Shown piece by piece: positions 33,459 through 42,019 of a stretch of DNA of 64,000 nucleotides. Position numbers and translations under genes: made by a program. The notes beneath the pieces are model-generated. The model made no database searches. It was not told the origin of the DNA and saw only the letters and a program-made list of their open reading frames with translations. Origin of the DNA: Saprospiraceae bacterium (lineage in GTDB: Bacteria > Bacteroidota > Bacteroidia > Chitinophagales > Saprospiraceae); NCBI GenBank assembly GCA_016714085.1, contig JADJNW010000001.1, positions 496,001 to 560,000 on the forward strand. The letters are read 5' to 3'. How positions within the stretch are numbered: position 1 is the first letter of the stretch; every line of letters begins with the position of its first letter.

Positions 33459-35270
33459 ATGAAACCAATGATTTTTTTATTTTGCTTCCTGTCTCTTGTA
33501 AATCAGGTACATAGTCAATTGATAGATAACTTCGCTGATGGCAATTTTAGTTCCAACCCCGAATGGATCGGTCATACAGATCGCTTTATCGTGAACGCCA
33601 TTGGCGAATTGCAATTACAACACAACAGCCCCGAAGCCAATAACACAACTTATCTTTCGGTGGCGGCGGCTACTTCGATTAACGAAAATACCACTTGGGA
33701 ATTTTATATACGAATGGCTTTTGCTGCTTCCACTACTAATTTTGCAAGGGTCTATTTAATGGCTTCCCAGCCTGATTTATCTGGAAATTTGAATGGCTAT
33801 TACCTCAAAATCGGCGGCATTTCCGGCAGCGACGATGCCATAGAATTATACCGTCAGGATGGTGCGAATTCGCAACTTTTATTGAGTGGCGCCACGGGCA
33901 AAGCCGGCACCGACCCTGTATTGGCGCGGGTACGCATAACACGCTCTACCACAGGCGAATGGACACTTTTGACCGATTATGAAGGTGGAAAAAATTTTCA
34001 AACAGAAGCCAGCGCGACCGACGCAACTTATGCTACCGGAAATTATTTTGGACTTTACTGCCGCTATACAAGCACCAGAAATCAAGCATTTTTCTTCGAT
34101 GACGTGTCGATCGATCCTTTATTCACGGATACGACGCCTCCAACATTGCTCAGCGCTGAAGCCATTTCCGCGACCGAAGTAGAGCTTAACTTTGATGAAC
34201 CGCTTGACGCGAATAGTACTCAAAATATCAATCATTATACAATTAGTAATGGAATCGGCAATCCGAAAAGCGCAATTTTAGTGACACCTACCACCATTTT
34301 TTTAGAATTGAATACGCCTTTGCAAAGTGGTCAAAATTATACGCTTACCGCGAATAATATAACCGACCTGAGTGGGAATGCAAGTATGAATCAGACGGCA
34401 ATGCTTATTTTCTTTGATATTCAAACCATGATGCCAGGCGATGTAATTATTAATGAAATATTATTTAATCCTGAATCTGGTGGCAGCGATTTTATTGAAT
34501 TGTATAATATTTCCGATAAAATATTTAATATCAATGGCCTGGAAATTGAAAATCAGCAAAAAACTTCGGGTGATACGCTACAAACCATAAAAACGGATTT
34601 CCTTTTGTTGCCCGGAGCCTTTGTCGCCGTTACTGAAGAGCCGCAAGATATTTTGAGCCGCTATAATGTGCCAAATCCAGCGGCTTTGCTTGATAATAAT
34701 TTACCTACTTTCGATGACGATGAAGGCAATATCACGATTCGTTTTGCTGGCGTCACTATTGATTCTTTTGATTATTCTGATGATTTGCATTTCGCTTTGC
34801 TGGATGATGACGAAGGCGTATCTCTGGAAAGAATTTCTACCACAAGCCCTACTCAAAGCCCAGGCAACTGGCACTCTGCAGCGTCCACCGCGGGTTTCGC
34901 AACGCCAGGCTATCAAAATTCGCAGTTTTTTACAGGCAATAATAATTCGAATAAAGTTATTAGTCTTTCCAATAATACTTTTTCACCTGATGGTGATGGA
35001 TTTGAAGATATACTCATTATCGAATATAATGCTGATCAGCCCGGGCTTTCTGTTAATATCCGCATTTTTGATGCGAATGGCAGATTGGTTAAACGCTTGA
35101 TTGACAATGAATCACTTGCTGCTCAAGGCAATTTCAAATGGGATGGCACGACGGACGATGGCACCAAGGCACGTATCGGCATTTATGTAGTGTGGACGGA
35201 GCTTTTCTCGCCTGGCGGGCGCGTTGAACAAAATAAATCTACCTGCGTTTTAGCCGGAAAATTAAATTAA
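33459..35270 (+). CDS. Surface/secreted multidomain protein with Ig-like, lamin-tail and FlgD-like C-terminal domain
   Basis: About 603 residues. ATG 33459 gives the signal peptide MKPMIFLFCFLSLVNQVHSQ; an ATG at 33444 is possible but less likely. Residues 20-220 are a jelly-roll-like region (DNFADGNFSSNPEWIGHTDR..). Next is a bacterial Ig-like/SbsA-type domain (TDTTPPTLLSAEAISATEVE, a pattern seen in CHU-type proteins). Then a lamin-tail domain (GDVIINEILFNPESGGSDFI) and a C-terminal FlgD-like/gliding-associated segment (ISLSNNTFSPDGDGFEDILI ... NVRIFDANGRLVKRL-like). The C-terminus is typical of exported Bacteroidota surface proteins that end in a beta-sandwich. The function is unknown; adhesion or envelope attachment is plausible. 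Confidence 0.82.
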   Translation: MKPMIFLFCFLSLVNQVHSQLIDNFADGNFSSNPEWIGHTDRFIVNAIGELQLQHNSPEANNTTYLSVAAATSINENTTWEFYIRMAFAASTTNFARVYLMASQPDLSGNLNGYYLKIGGISGSDDAIELYRQDGANSQLLLSGATGKAGTDPVLARVRITRSTTGEWTLLTDYEGGKNFQTEASATDATYATGNYFGLYCRYTSTRNQAFFFDDVSIDPLFTDTTPPTLLSAEAISATEVELNFDEPLDANSTQNINHYTISNGIGNPKSAILVTPTTIFLELNTPLQSGQNYTLTANNITDLSGNASMNQTAMLIFFDIQTMMPGDVIINEILFNPESGGSDFIELYNISDKIFNINGLEIENQQKTSGDTLQTIKTDFLLLPGAFVAVTEEPQDILSRYNVPNPAALLDNNLPTFDDDEGNITIRFAGVTIDSFDYSDDLHFALLDDDEGVSLERISTTSPTQSPGNWHSAASTAGFATPGYQNSQFFTGNNNSNKVISLSNNTFSPDGDGFEDILIIEYNADQPGLSVNIRIFDANGRLVKRLIDNESLAAQGNFKWDGTTDDGTKARIGIYVVWTELFSPGGRVEQNKSTCVLAGKLN

Positions 35271-35296
35271 AAATAGCATTATAAGAATAAATTTGC

Positions 35297-35304
35297 TATA
35301 TTTG
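35297..35304 (+). promoter_or_regulatory. -7 promoter element upstream of the EEP/dgkA pair
   Basis: TATATTTG matches TAnnTTTG exactly, 130 bases upstream of the EEP-protein start. No TTG lies at the standard -33 spacing. Confidence 0.4.
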
Positions 35305-35434
35305 CAGCACACAAGCTTTTCATACATTTACACTTCTGATTGAACAACATATAATTAATTTTCAAACTCTTCACAAACCTTACCTTGCCCTGGTACACAA
35401 TATTTAGTTGGTATTCAGTCAAAAGGAAAGGTAT

Positions 35435-36442
35435 ATGCCTGCTAAGTCAAGTTATAATCTCTTCTATGAGTTTACGATTGCCGCGGCTGTTACGCTCGGC
35501 ACATTGTGGTGCATTTTTCCATCGGAAGGCTTCTTCTTTAAATGGTGGGAAGAGCATACCCATATTATCATGTTTAGCTTCCTCGGTATAGGATTGCTTT
35601 TCTTTTTTCTCAATTCCAAACGCCTCATGGTTATTAGTTTTGCTGCCTGTGCAGCTTTATGCCTTCTGTTGAATCATCGCACCCAAGTTCCTTTAAAAAA
35701 TGCGGAGCAAACCAGCGATGCTTTGGTTAAAATTGCACAATTTAGTTATGCAAATCCTCCTGAAAATCACCCAATTGATTCTGAATTAGTTGCCATGCTT
35801 CGCACACAGGCAGATGTTATTTCTTTGCAGGAAATTCCGATAGATTCGATTGCCGCTATTATGAACTTTTTCACTTGCTGCGGTTACCCTAATGTACATT
35901 GCTTGAGAGATAGTTCCCGCAATTCAGCAATAGCGCTGTTCTCGCGGTTTCCTTTCGATGTGCTAAGAGAAGTCAATTTTCCTAATGCGCCCGGCATCGC
36001 AGGAAAAATGGAAATTCCTGATCCCGAGATTGGTTCAAGAGAAATCTACTTTGTCAATCCTTATTTTTATCCTTCTTATAACGAAGCGGCTTATGATAAA
36101 ACCAGGGAAAATCTGCGTTTGTTTGCACAGGGTTTAAACGGCATTCAAGTACCACTGCTGGTATTTGGTGATTATCATATTGTTTCCTGGTCAAAGGATT
36201 TGCAGCTTTTCAAAGAAACAGCAGGATTAAACGATAGTCGAAGAGGCATCATGCCTACTTCTCCCCATGGCTATTTTTCTTTATTTGATTATCCTTTCGA
36301 TCACATATTCTATTCCAATCATTTCAAATGTATTAGTTTTGAGACGATAAGCAGCGCTTCCACTACGCATTTGGGCATTGTGGGAACGTATCAATTTGAA
36401 AATCAACAAAGGAGCAGCGATGTTCAGCAAACGTCTCAATAG
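35435..36442 (+). CDS. Endonuclease/exonuclease/phosphatase-family membrane protein
   Basis: ATG 35435 (MPAKSSYNLFYEFTIAAAVTL) gives 335 residues; the frame is open a little further to a TTG at 35408. Two N-terminal transmembrane helices (residues 10-30 and about 40-75) precede an EEP (DNase I-like) domain with ADVISLQEI (metal Glu), LLVFGDYHIVSW (where most members have GDFN), PFDHIFYS and the final His in STTHLGIVGTY. The catalytic frame is present, but the GDYH variation makes the activity uncertain. Such membrane-anchored EEP proteins are widespread and mostly uncharacterised; substrates may be phospholipids or nucleic acids. It overlaps the next gene, dgkA-like, by 23 bases, which suggests translational coupling and a link to lipid metabolism. 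Confidence 0.8.
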   Translation: MPAKSSYNLFYEFTIAAAVTLGTLWCIFPSEGFFFKWWEEHTHIIMFSFLGIGLLFFFLNSKRLMVISFAACAALCLLLNHRTQVPLKNAEQTSDALVKIAQFSYANPPENHPIDSELVAMLRTQADVISLQEIPIDSIAAIMNFFTCCGYPNVHCLRDSSRNSAIALFSRFPFDVLREVNFPNAPGIAGKMEIPDPEIGSREIYFVNPYFYPSYNEAAYDKTRENLRLFAQGLNGIQVPLLVFGDYHIVSWSKDLQLFKETAGLNDSRRGIMPTSPHGYFSLFDYPFDHIFYSNHFKCISFETISSASTTHLGIVGTYQFENQQRSSDVQQTSQ

Positions 36443-36779
36443 CTTTAAATATGCCTTTAATGGATTATTTGATTTGATCAAAACCCAGCCAAACACTCGA
36501 TTCCATCTGTTGGCTGCAATGGTTGTGATCGCTGGTGGTATTTTTTTCAAGCTCAGCAAACCAGAATGGTGCGTCGTAGCTCTGTCTATAACAATTGTTC
36601 TGGCAGCGGAAGCCTTTAATACTGCTTTAGAATATTTGACCGATTTGATTTCGCCGGGGCATCATCCTCTGGCAGGCAAAGCCAAAGATGTAGCGGCGGC
36701 AGGAGTACTTTTGACAGCCTTTGGCGCGGCAGCAGTGGGTTTGATCATTTTTGTACCGAAGATATTGGCGATGCTATAG
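36420..36779 (+). CDS. Diacylglycerol kinase family (undecaprenol kinase-like)
   Basis: A 119-residue integral-membrane DgkA-type kinase. The start is ATG 36420 because AAAGGAG lies 6 bases upstream, one of the few strong Shine-Dalgarno sequences in the window; an upstream in-frame ATG (36378) lies inside the EEP gene. The N-terminus has the amphipathic KYAFNGLFDLIKTQPNTRFH, followed by three transmembrane helices with the catalytic/metal motif EAFNTALEYLTDLI and HPLAGKAKDVAAAGVLL. It phosphorylates diacylglycerol or undecaprenol at the inner membrane. It is translationally coupled to the EEP gene. Confidence 0.9.
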   Translation: MFSKRLNSFKYAFNGLFDLIKTQPNTRFHLLAAMVVIAGGIFFKLSKPEWCVVALSITIVLAAEAFNTALEYLTDLISPGHHPLAGKAKDVAAAGVLLTAFGAAAVGLIIFVPKILAML

Positions 36780-36781
36780 CG

Positions 36782-36801
36782 CCCACGAATTAATTCGTGG
36801 G
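36782..36801. repeat. Perfect 20-base palindrome at the transposase left flank
   Basis: CCCACGAATTAATTCGTGGG lies two bases after the dgkA-like stop. A second small inverted repeat, CCGTT-TT-AACGG, is at 36846-36857. Both lie between the preceding gene and the Y1 transposase and may be its left-end hairpins or the dgkA terminator. Confidence 0.65.
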
Positions 36802-36883
36802 TTAAATTAATTAGTGGGCTATCGAAATCAGGATTGTAATGCAAACCGTTTTAACGGATTTTCAATAAAAATCGAATTTACAC

Positions 36884-37312
36884 ATGAGTCATGCTTACAC
36901 TAAACTATGGGTACACGCCGTTTTTAGTACTAAAAATTGGGAGCCTTTAATAACGCCCTCCATTGAGGAGAATATTTACAAGCATATTCGAGAAATATTT
37001 TCTGAACATCAAATAACACTAAAAGCAATCAATGGAATGCCCGATCATGTGCATTTATTGTTTTTGCAAAATCCCAAAATTTCTATTTCCGATACCATCA
37101 AAAACATAAAAGGTAATACTTCTCATTGGATTAACTATGAAGACTTAATTCCACAAAAATTTGCTTGGCAAGTTGGTTATGGCGCTTTTGCAGTGAGTGA
37201 ATCCCAAGTAAATAAAGTATATAATTATATTCAGAATCAGAAAACGCATCACAAAAAACTAACATTTGAGGCTGAATATCAACGCTTTTTAAAAGCCTAT
37301 GGATTGACATGA
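36884..37312 (+). CDS. REP-associated (RAYT-like) Y1/HUH transposase
   Basis: A 142-residue single-strand transposase of the Y1_Tnp (IS200/IS605-like) superfamily. The HUH motif is H55-V-H57 in NGMPDHVHLLFLQ, the catalytic tyrosine is most likely Tyr115 (KVYNYIQNQKTHHKK), and the N-terminus MSHAYTKLWVHAVFSTKNWE is typical. No accompanying tnpB is present and no matched ends of an IS200 element are visible, so this looks like the stand-alone RAYT class that handles REP palindromes rather than a complete insertion sequence. Palindromes lie just upstream, and REP-like elements occur at 40409 and 54683. Confidence 0.88.
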   Translation: MSHAYTKLWVHAVFSTKNWEPLITPSIEENIYKHIREIFSEHQITLKAINGMPDHVHLLFLQNPKISISDTIKNIKGNTSHWINYEDLIPQKFAWQVGYGAFAVSESQVNKVYNYIQNQKTHHKKLTFEAEYQRFLKAYGLT

Positions 37313-37363
37313 CTTGACATTCAAACTTATCTGTCGTCCATTGATTTTAAAATAACCCTTTAC

Positions 37364-38848
37364 ATGAAAAAAATAGCGACCTTAATAGCAGCTACATACT
37401 TGTCTTGTGCAAGTTTACACAGTCAAGAACAATTGGGCATTCGCACCAGCAACTACGGCGGCGTCAACAGTTTATTACTTAATCCTGCCAACAGTCACAC
37501 CACGCCTTTTGTCTGGGATGCGAATTTGCTTGAGTTTGGGCAGTTTTTTGACAATAATTACGCTTTTATTGAAAATTTTCGACTGCTCGATTTATTACAA
37601 AACCCTGATGGCGTGGAGCTGCGGCCCTTGCTGCGAGATGCGAACAAACAACCTTCACCCAAAACGATCGTTATAGATTTCTATTCGGACGAGCAAAAAA
37701 AATATGCCACTACAAATACTCAAATCCTTGGCCCTTCGCTCCTGTTTCGCTTGAATGAGGATAATGTCATTGGCTTCTTCACGCGTGCCCGGGTAGCCGT
37801 AGATGCGCGCGATGTGCCGCCATCATTGGGCTACTACGAATACAATCGCCAGCCTTTTGAAGAGCCTTTTTTAGTAGAACCGACATACGGCAATGCTTTG
37901 ACCTGGACGGAAATAGGCTTGAATTATGCTCGCCGCGCTTACAATGACTACGGTGAAATGAGCTTTGGCGCTTCCCTAAAATTTTTACAAGGATACGAAG
38001 CGATTTATTTGCGCAATAACAGCAATTTTGACCTCACCCAACTCCGCGAAAACCGCCTGCGCGGTACTTCGGTTGACTTTAATTATGGCTTTGCTTCTTC
38101 CGGCCTGGATGCAGAAGATTGGAAACTACAGCGCAACGGTTTAGGTATAGGGCTTGATCTTGGTTTTGTATTTAGCTTCTCCGAAGAAGAAGGTGTACCT
38201 TATCGCTGGAAAATAGGCGCTTCCGTACTTGATCTTGGTACAATTCGCTTCAATCGCGCCGCTCAAAAACATGAGGTTCGCACCAATAATGTTCAGGAAA
38301 TCAATTTGAATGTGTACAATCAGTTTTCCGAAGTTGCAGACTTGGATTCCATTCTGCGCGTTTTCAGTGATCAATTACTAAATGATCCTGCCGCTTCGCT
38401 CCAGGCAACTTCTTTTGCTATGTGGCTGCCTACCGCGCTTAGTGTGCAGGCGGATGTGAATGTATTGCCCTCTTTTTTTGTGAATGCAACGATCGTGCAG
38501 GGAATTCCTGTCAGCAAAATTGCAATGCGCAGGAGCAGTATTGCTGCGATCACCCCGCGATTTGAAAAGCGTTGGTTTGAATTGGCGATGCCAATTTCCA
38601 TATTGGATTGGCGACAATTGCGTGCAGGCGTGGCGGCAAGGCTTGGGTTTCTTTGGTTTGGGACAGAAGATTTTAAGAGTGTTTTTCAAAAATCAGAATT
38701 CAACAGCACCGATTTTTATATGGCGATTAAGATTAATCCGTTTAGTCTCAACAAAAAAGAAAAGGATCATTCTAGTGGTTGGCAAGGTAGAGGCAATAAT
38801 CGTTTGAAAACAAAAGGCAACGGGGATGTGAAATGCCCTAAGTTTTGA
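37364..38848 (+). CDS. DUF5723-family outer-membrane beta-barrel protein
   Basis: A 494-residue protein with a signal peptide (MKKIATLIAATYLSCASLHSQ) and the start of the mature chain LGIRTSNYGGVNSLLLNPAN, characteristic of DUF5723 proteins. The remainder alternates polar and hydrophobic residues with many aromatic strand ends (LNYARRAYNDYGEMSFGASLKF, NGLGIGLDLGFVFSF), as expected of a PorV/FadL-like barrel. The function is unknown. The last 30 residues are basic and glycine-rich (SSGWQGRGNNRLKTKGNGD). Confidence 0.85.
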   Translation: MKKIATLIAATYLSCASLHSQEQLGIRTSNYGGVNSLLLNPANSHTTPFVWDANLLEFGQFFDNNYAFIENFRLLDLLQNPDGVELRPLLRDANKQPSPKTIVIDFYSDEQKKYATTNTQILGPSLLFRLNEDNVIGFFTRARVAVDARDVPPSLGYYEYNRQPFEEPFLVEPTYGNALTWTEIGLNYARRAYNDYGEMSFGASLKFLQGYEAIYLRNNSNFDLTQLRENRLRGTSVDFNYGFASSGLDAEDWKLQRNGLGIGLDLGFVFSFSEEEGVPYRWKIGASVLDLGTIRFNRAAQKHEVRTNNVQEINLNVYNQFSEVADLDSILRVFSDQLLNDPAASLQATSFAMWLPTALSVQADVNVLPSFFVNATIVQGIPVSKIAMRRSSIAAITPRFEKRWFELAMPISILDWRQLRAGVAARLGFLWFGTEDFKSVFQKSEFNSTDFYMAIKINPFSLNKKEKDHSSGWQGRGNNRLKTKGNGDVKCPKF

Positions 38849-38889
38849 GAAATTGCTGATTTTGTCGAGTATCTGGCGCACCGTATTTG

Positions 38890-38897
38890 TACATTTG
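38890..38897 (+). promoter_or_regulatory. -7 element upstream of the GNAT gene
   Basis: TACATTTG fits TAnnTTTG, 33 bases before the start of the ElaA-like gene. A TTG further upstream is at a longer than usual distance (25 bases). Confidence 0.4.
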
Positions 38898-38929
38898 CAT
38901 CGGCAATTTTCAAAATAAATGACCGATAT

Positions 38930-39391
38930 ATGGACTTGATTTTCAAATGCTTACCATTTAATCAACTCGATATTTTCCAATTGTATGAAATAATGGCCTT
39001 GCGGCAGGAAGTGTTTGTGGTAGAGCAAAACTGCCCTTATCTCGATGCCGATGGCAAAGACCCGAAAGGATGGCATTTATTAGGATTAAATACTGAAAAT
39101 CAAATAATTGCATATGCAAGATTATTACCAAAAGAAGTTTCCTATCCCGATTATCCTTCCATTGGTCGAATAGCTACTGCTGCAAACGCCAGAGGTACAG
39201 GCGCTGGGCGCGCTTTGGTGCAAGAAGCCTTATTAGAATGTAATCGCCTTTTCGGAAATGAGTCAATCAAAATCGGAGCACAGTTATATCTTTTAAAATT
39301 TTACCAATCCTTTGGTTTTGAATCAGTTGGAGAAGAGTATCTGGAAGATGGTATTCCACATATTGAAATGATCAAGCCATCTTTTCCATGA
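38930..39391 (+). CDS. ElaA-like GNAT N-acetyltransferase
   Basis: A 153-residue GNAT acetyltransferase. It starts MDLIFKCLPFNQLDIFQLYE; the ElaA signature LRQEVFVVEQNCPYLDADGKD is present, and the acetyl-CoA loop is IGRIATAANARGTGAGRALV (R/QxxGxG/A). The substrate is unknown. It is a stand-alone gene with its own promoter. Confidence 0.88.
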   Translation: MDLIFKCLPFNQLDIFQLYEIMALRQEVFVVEQNCPYLDADGKDPKGWHLLGLNTENQIIAYARLLPKEVSYPDYPSIGRIATAANARGTGAGRALVQEALLECNRLFGNESIKIGAQLYLLKFYQSFGFESVGEEYLEDGIPHIEMIKPSFP

Positions 39392-39530
39392 CGCCGATTC
39401 AGCTTCCCTATTTTAAATTCAAAATATAGCATTCTTAACAAGACATTTTCATGTTATTCATTCTATACTTTTTGCTTTTTTTAAGCATTTTTTTGGTTGA
39501 TAATCTACCATTTGTCGAAATATTTTGGAT

Positions 39531-39547
39531 AGTGTAATGATTACACT
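39531..39547 (+). promoter_or_regulatory. Palindromic operator upstream of the Nudix regulator
   Basis: AGTGTAA-TGA-TTACACT is a 7+3+7 palindrome 75 bases before the regulator gene. Its size and symmetry fit a winged-helix dimer, so autoregulation is likely. Confidence 0.55.
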
Positions 39548-39622
39548 GTGACTTCCTTGCTTGGTTGATAAGATTGGCTTAATTTTCCCAGACCAATGAT
39601 TTGAAACTAAGCAAACAAAGGC

Positions 39623-40366
39623 ATGACGGAATTTGACAACTATTTTAAGTCTGCTTTTACAGTAGATAATGTCATTTTTGGTTTTGATGAAGGTGATTTA
39701 AAAGTACTGCTAATCAAACGCGGCGAAGAGCCTTATAAAGGCAAATGGGCGCTGCCTGGCTATTTTGTGCACCCCAATGAAGACCTTGATCGTGCTGCGG
39801 CACGCATTCTGGAAGAACTTACCGGCTTACATCATGTTTTTTTGGAACAGGTAAAAACTTTTGGCACGGTCAATCGACACCCTTTCGGGCGCGTCATTAC
39901 CATTGCTTATTTTTCGCTGGTCAAAATCAGCGATTATAGTATTCAGCCTGCGTCTATTGCCAAAAAAGCGCAGTGGCATTCGGTTGCAAAAGTACACGAA
40001 TTGGCTTTTGATCATAAAGAAATCCTTGACGCCAGCTTTCAGCGTTTAAAATGGTTGGTGCGTGTGCGCCCCGTAGGATTTGAGTTATTACCACCGAAGT
40101 TTACGCTTACCGAATTGCAGCATTTGTACGAAGCGATTTTAGAACCCGACGATGGCCTGGACAAACGCAATTTCCGAAAGAAAATTCTTTCGATGAATCT
40201 TCTGGTTGATTTGGATGAAACCCAGGAAGGAGTAGCGCATCGGCCTGCCAAGCTCTACCGTTTTGATCAGGAAAAATACCATAAATTCCAGGAAGAAGGC
40301 TTCAGTTTTGAGCTAAAAGAAAGCAAACGAAAAGAAAAGAAAAAGCATTCCAAATTACACGTATGA
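39623..40366 (+). CDS. Nudix-domain transcriptional regulator (NrtR/AraR-like, degenerate Nudix box)
   Basis: A 247-residue protein. The N-terminal Nudix fold (residues 10-145) has LKVLLIKRGEEPYKGKWALP followed by a Nudix box in which key residues are replaced: YFVHPNEDLDRAAARILEEL-TGL has Ile for the first Glu of REUxEE and Leu for the last, so hydrolysis is improbable. The C-terminal part (PPKFTLTELQHLYEAILEPD, then a winged-helix NrtR-like domain, KRNFRKKILSMNLLVDL, and KLYRFDQEKY) is a DNA-binding domain. In this family the Nudix part senses a metabolite (ADP-ribose in NrtR, arabinose in Bacteroides AraR) and the protein represses or activates nearby genes. The target here is unknown. A C-terminal lysine-rich tail is present. 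Confidence 0.85.
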   Translation: MTEFDNYFKSAFTVDNVIFGFDEGDLKVLLIKRGEEPYKGKWALPGYFVHPNEDLDRAAARILEELTGLHHVFLEQVKTFGTVNRHPFGRVITIAYFSLVKISDYSIQPASIAKKAQWHSVAKVHELAFDHKEILDASFQRLKWLVRVRPVGFELLPPKFTLTELQHLYEAILEPDDGLDKRNFRKKILSMNLLVDLDETQEGVAHRPAKLYRFDQEKYHKFQEEGFSFELKESKRKEKKKHSKLHV

Positions 40367-40408
40367 CAGTTTTATTAAGTAAATAGGTGCGCATAGCGTA
40401 ATTTTACA

Positions 40409-40441
40409 TTTTATGGCATAGCCATCCCTATGGGACATTTT
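40409..40441. repeat. REP-like 33-base element, copy A
   Basis: TTTTATGGCATAG-C-CATCCC-TATGGGACATTTT, with a small hairpin TCCC-TA-GGGA at the 3' part. It is 30 of 33 identical to 54683-54715. It sits between two convergent genes. Confidence 0.7.
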
Positions 40442-40442
40442 A

Positions 40443-41240
40443 CTAAAACTCTTTTCCTTTGAAATTCAATAGTTTAATGGTGATTTTATTGCCGTGATTC
40501 TGACGATATGTGGCCACCAGGTCTTTCAAAATATTATCAGTCCCATCATATTGATATAAAAAGGTCTTAATAAAAGAAGTAGTCGGCTGCTGATGCACAA
40601 AAACCCTTCCATCTAAAGGGCTGATCGTAAAGTGACCATAATATCCGGCGCGTTGACTACTCAATGTTTTACTGATTGATTGTAAATCATTTATAAAATT
40701 ATTGGCAAGATTTTCATCACTACTATTATTATATGTAATATAACCCCAAATCGTATTATCACGCACCCGAAGTAGCTCGTCGCGCACCAGCACGATGCCA
40801 TGCTCCGATTCCATATTCAGCACATAACTTTCGTTATTCACGCTCAGATAGCCATCATTTACCACCAATCCTTTAAAATCAATATCAAAATCATACGTAT
40901 CAAAAGGCAGGCTGCCCGCGTCAACGTCTGCTTTTACAGACGCTTCGCCCGGCGCGCAATCGCTGGGTTCTATAATGTTATTGATGGAGATTTTTAATCG
41001 GTTGCCCGTTCTTGAAAAGTAATTATCAATGCGGTAATTCAGACATTTTTCGTTTTTAATGGACTCGATTTTCACCGTCAAAGCCCGGCCGGCCGGGGCA
41101 TCCAGTTCTTCCCACAAATCGATATAAAATTCATCTTCTACCTCTGGTACGATGATAGGGTCTTTGGAGGAAGCCAATTCGCAACCTGCCAATACTGCTA
41201 AAACCAGTAACGTCCATACGATCCGCATCTTTACTCGCAT
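40443..41240 (-). CDS. Hypothetical lipoprotein
   Basis: A 265-residue exported protein. The lipobox is at VLAGCE near residue 20. The mature part is beta-rich without an identifiable family (EFYIDLWEELDAPAGRALTV, EPSDCAPGEASVKADVDAGS, QPTTSFIKTFLYQYDGTDN). Two Cys (KCLNYR, DCAPGE) may form a disulfide. Start alternatives are ATG 41240 or 41228 (MRIVWTLLVLAV). It is divergent from the exporter genes. Confidence 0.65.
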   Translation of the reverse strand: MRVKMRIVWTLLVLAVLAGCELASSKDPIIVPEVEDEFYIDLWEELDAPAGRALTVKIESIKNEKCLNYRIDNYFSRTGNRLKISINNIIEPSDCAPGEASVKADVDAGSLPFDTYDFDIDFKGLVVNDGYLSVNNESYVLNMESEHGIVLVRDELLRVRDNTIWGYITYNNSSDENLANNFINDLQSISKTLSSQRAGYYGHFTISPLDGRVFVHQQPTTSFIKTFLYQYDGTDNILKDLVATYRQNHGNKITIKLLNFKGKEF

Positions 41241-41380
41241 TGTCTTGGGATTTTTTCGCCTGCGTAAATCTTTTACTCATTCCTATTCAAAAGGATAACG
41301 GCCCAGCACCTGAAATGCTGCCTTAAATTACAAAAGATTTGTAACAAAAATAGGGGTGGGCGCGTCTTATCTTCATCTTC

Positions 41381-41933
41381 ATGTTAGAAATGCCAAATCA
41401 AATCCACCTTATTAAATATCCTCGGCATTTTGGATGATTACGATTCCGGGGATTACGAACTCGATGGCACATTGATCAAAAATTTGTCGCAAACCCAATC
41501 GGCGCAATACCGCAATAAATTTATTGGTTTTGTTTTTCAATCTTTTAATCTTTTACCTTTCAAAACCGCTTGGGAAAATGTAGCACTGCCGCTTTACTAT
41601 CAAAAAATAGACCGCAAAGACCGCCGCGATATGGCCATGGAATATTTGAAACGCGTTGGCCTTGCAGATTGGGCGGAGCACTTACCAAATCAAATGTCGG
41701 GCGGGCAGCAGCAAAGAGTAGCGATTGCAAGGGCTTTAGTATCACAACCAAAAGTAATCCTTGCGGACGAGCCAACTGGAGCGTTGGATTCTACTACTTC
41801 TTATGAAGTTATGGATTTATTTAAAAAGGTAAATGATGAATGTATTACTGTCATTCTGGTGACGCATGAACATGATATTGCCGATATGGCCAGCCGCATT
41901 ATTCGCTTGAAAGATGGGATGATTGATAATTAA
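41381..41933 (+). pseudogene. MacB-type ABC transporter ATPase, 5' deletion removes Walker A
   Basis: The frame of the ATPase is intact from KSTLLNILGILDDYDSG (from 41400) to the stop, with the Q-loop (FVFQSFNLLP), signature MSGGQQQR, Walker B VILADEPTGALDS and switch His VTHEHD. The P-loop glycines and about 40 preceding residues are missing. The start-like ATGTTAGAAATG at 41381 is out of frame with the rest, and TAG blocks the ATPase frame at 41385-41387. About 115 bases appear deleted between the start region and the P-loop Lys. As it stands the ATPase could not bind nucleotide. It leads the exporter operon with two permeases and an adaptor; either the deletion is real and the exporter is dead, or it is an assembly fault. 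Confidence 0.75.
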
Positions 41934-42000
41934 AATGTGAAATACGAAATATAAAATGCGAAAACACAAGATTTCAAAGTATTTTCTATATTTCACATTT
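41933..42000. repeat. Word-repeat hairpin spacer (AAATGTGAAATA type)
   Basis: AAATGTGAAATA (41933-41944) pairs perfectly with TATTTCACATTT (41989-42000). Degenerate words of the same kind fill the loop and the following bases up to the permease start. Confidence 0.65.
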
Positions 42001-42019
42001 CAAATCTCAAATTTAAACA

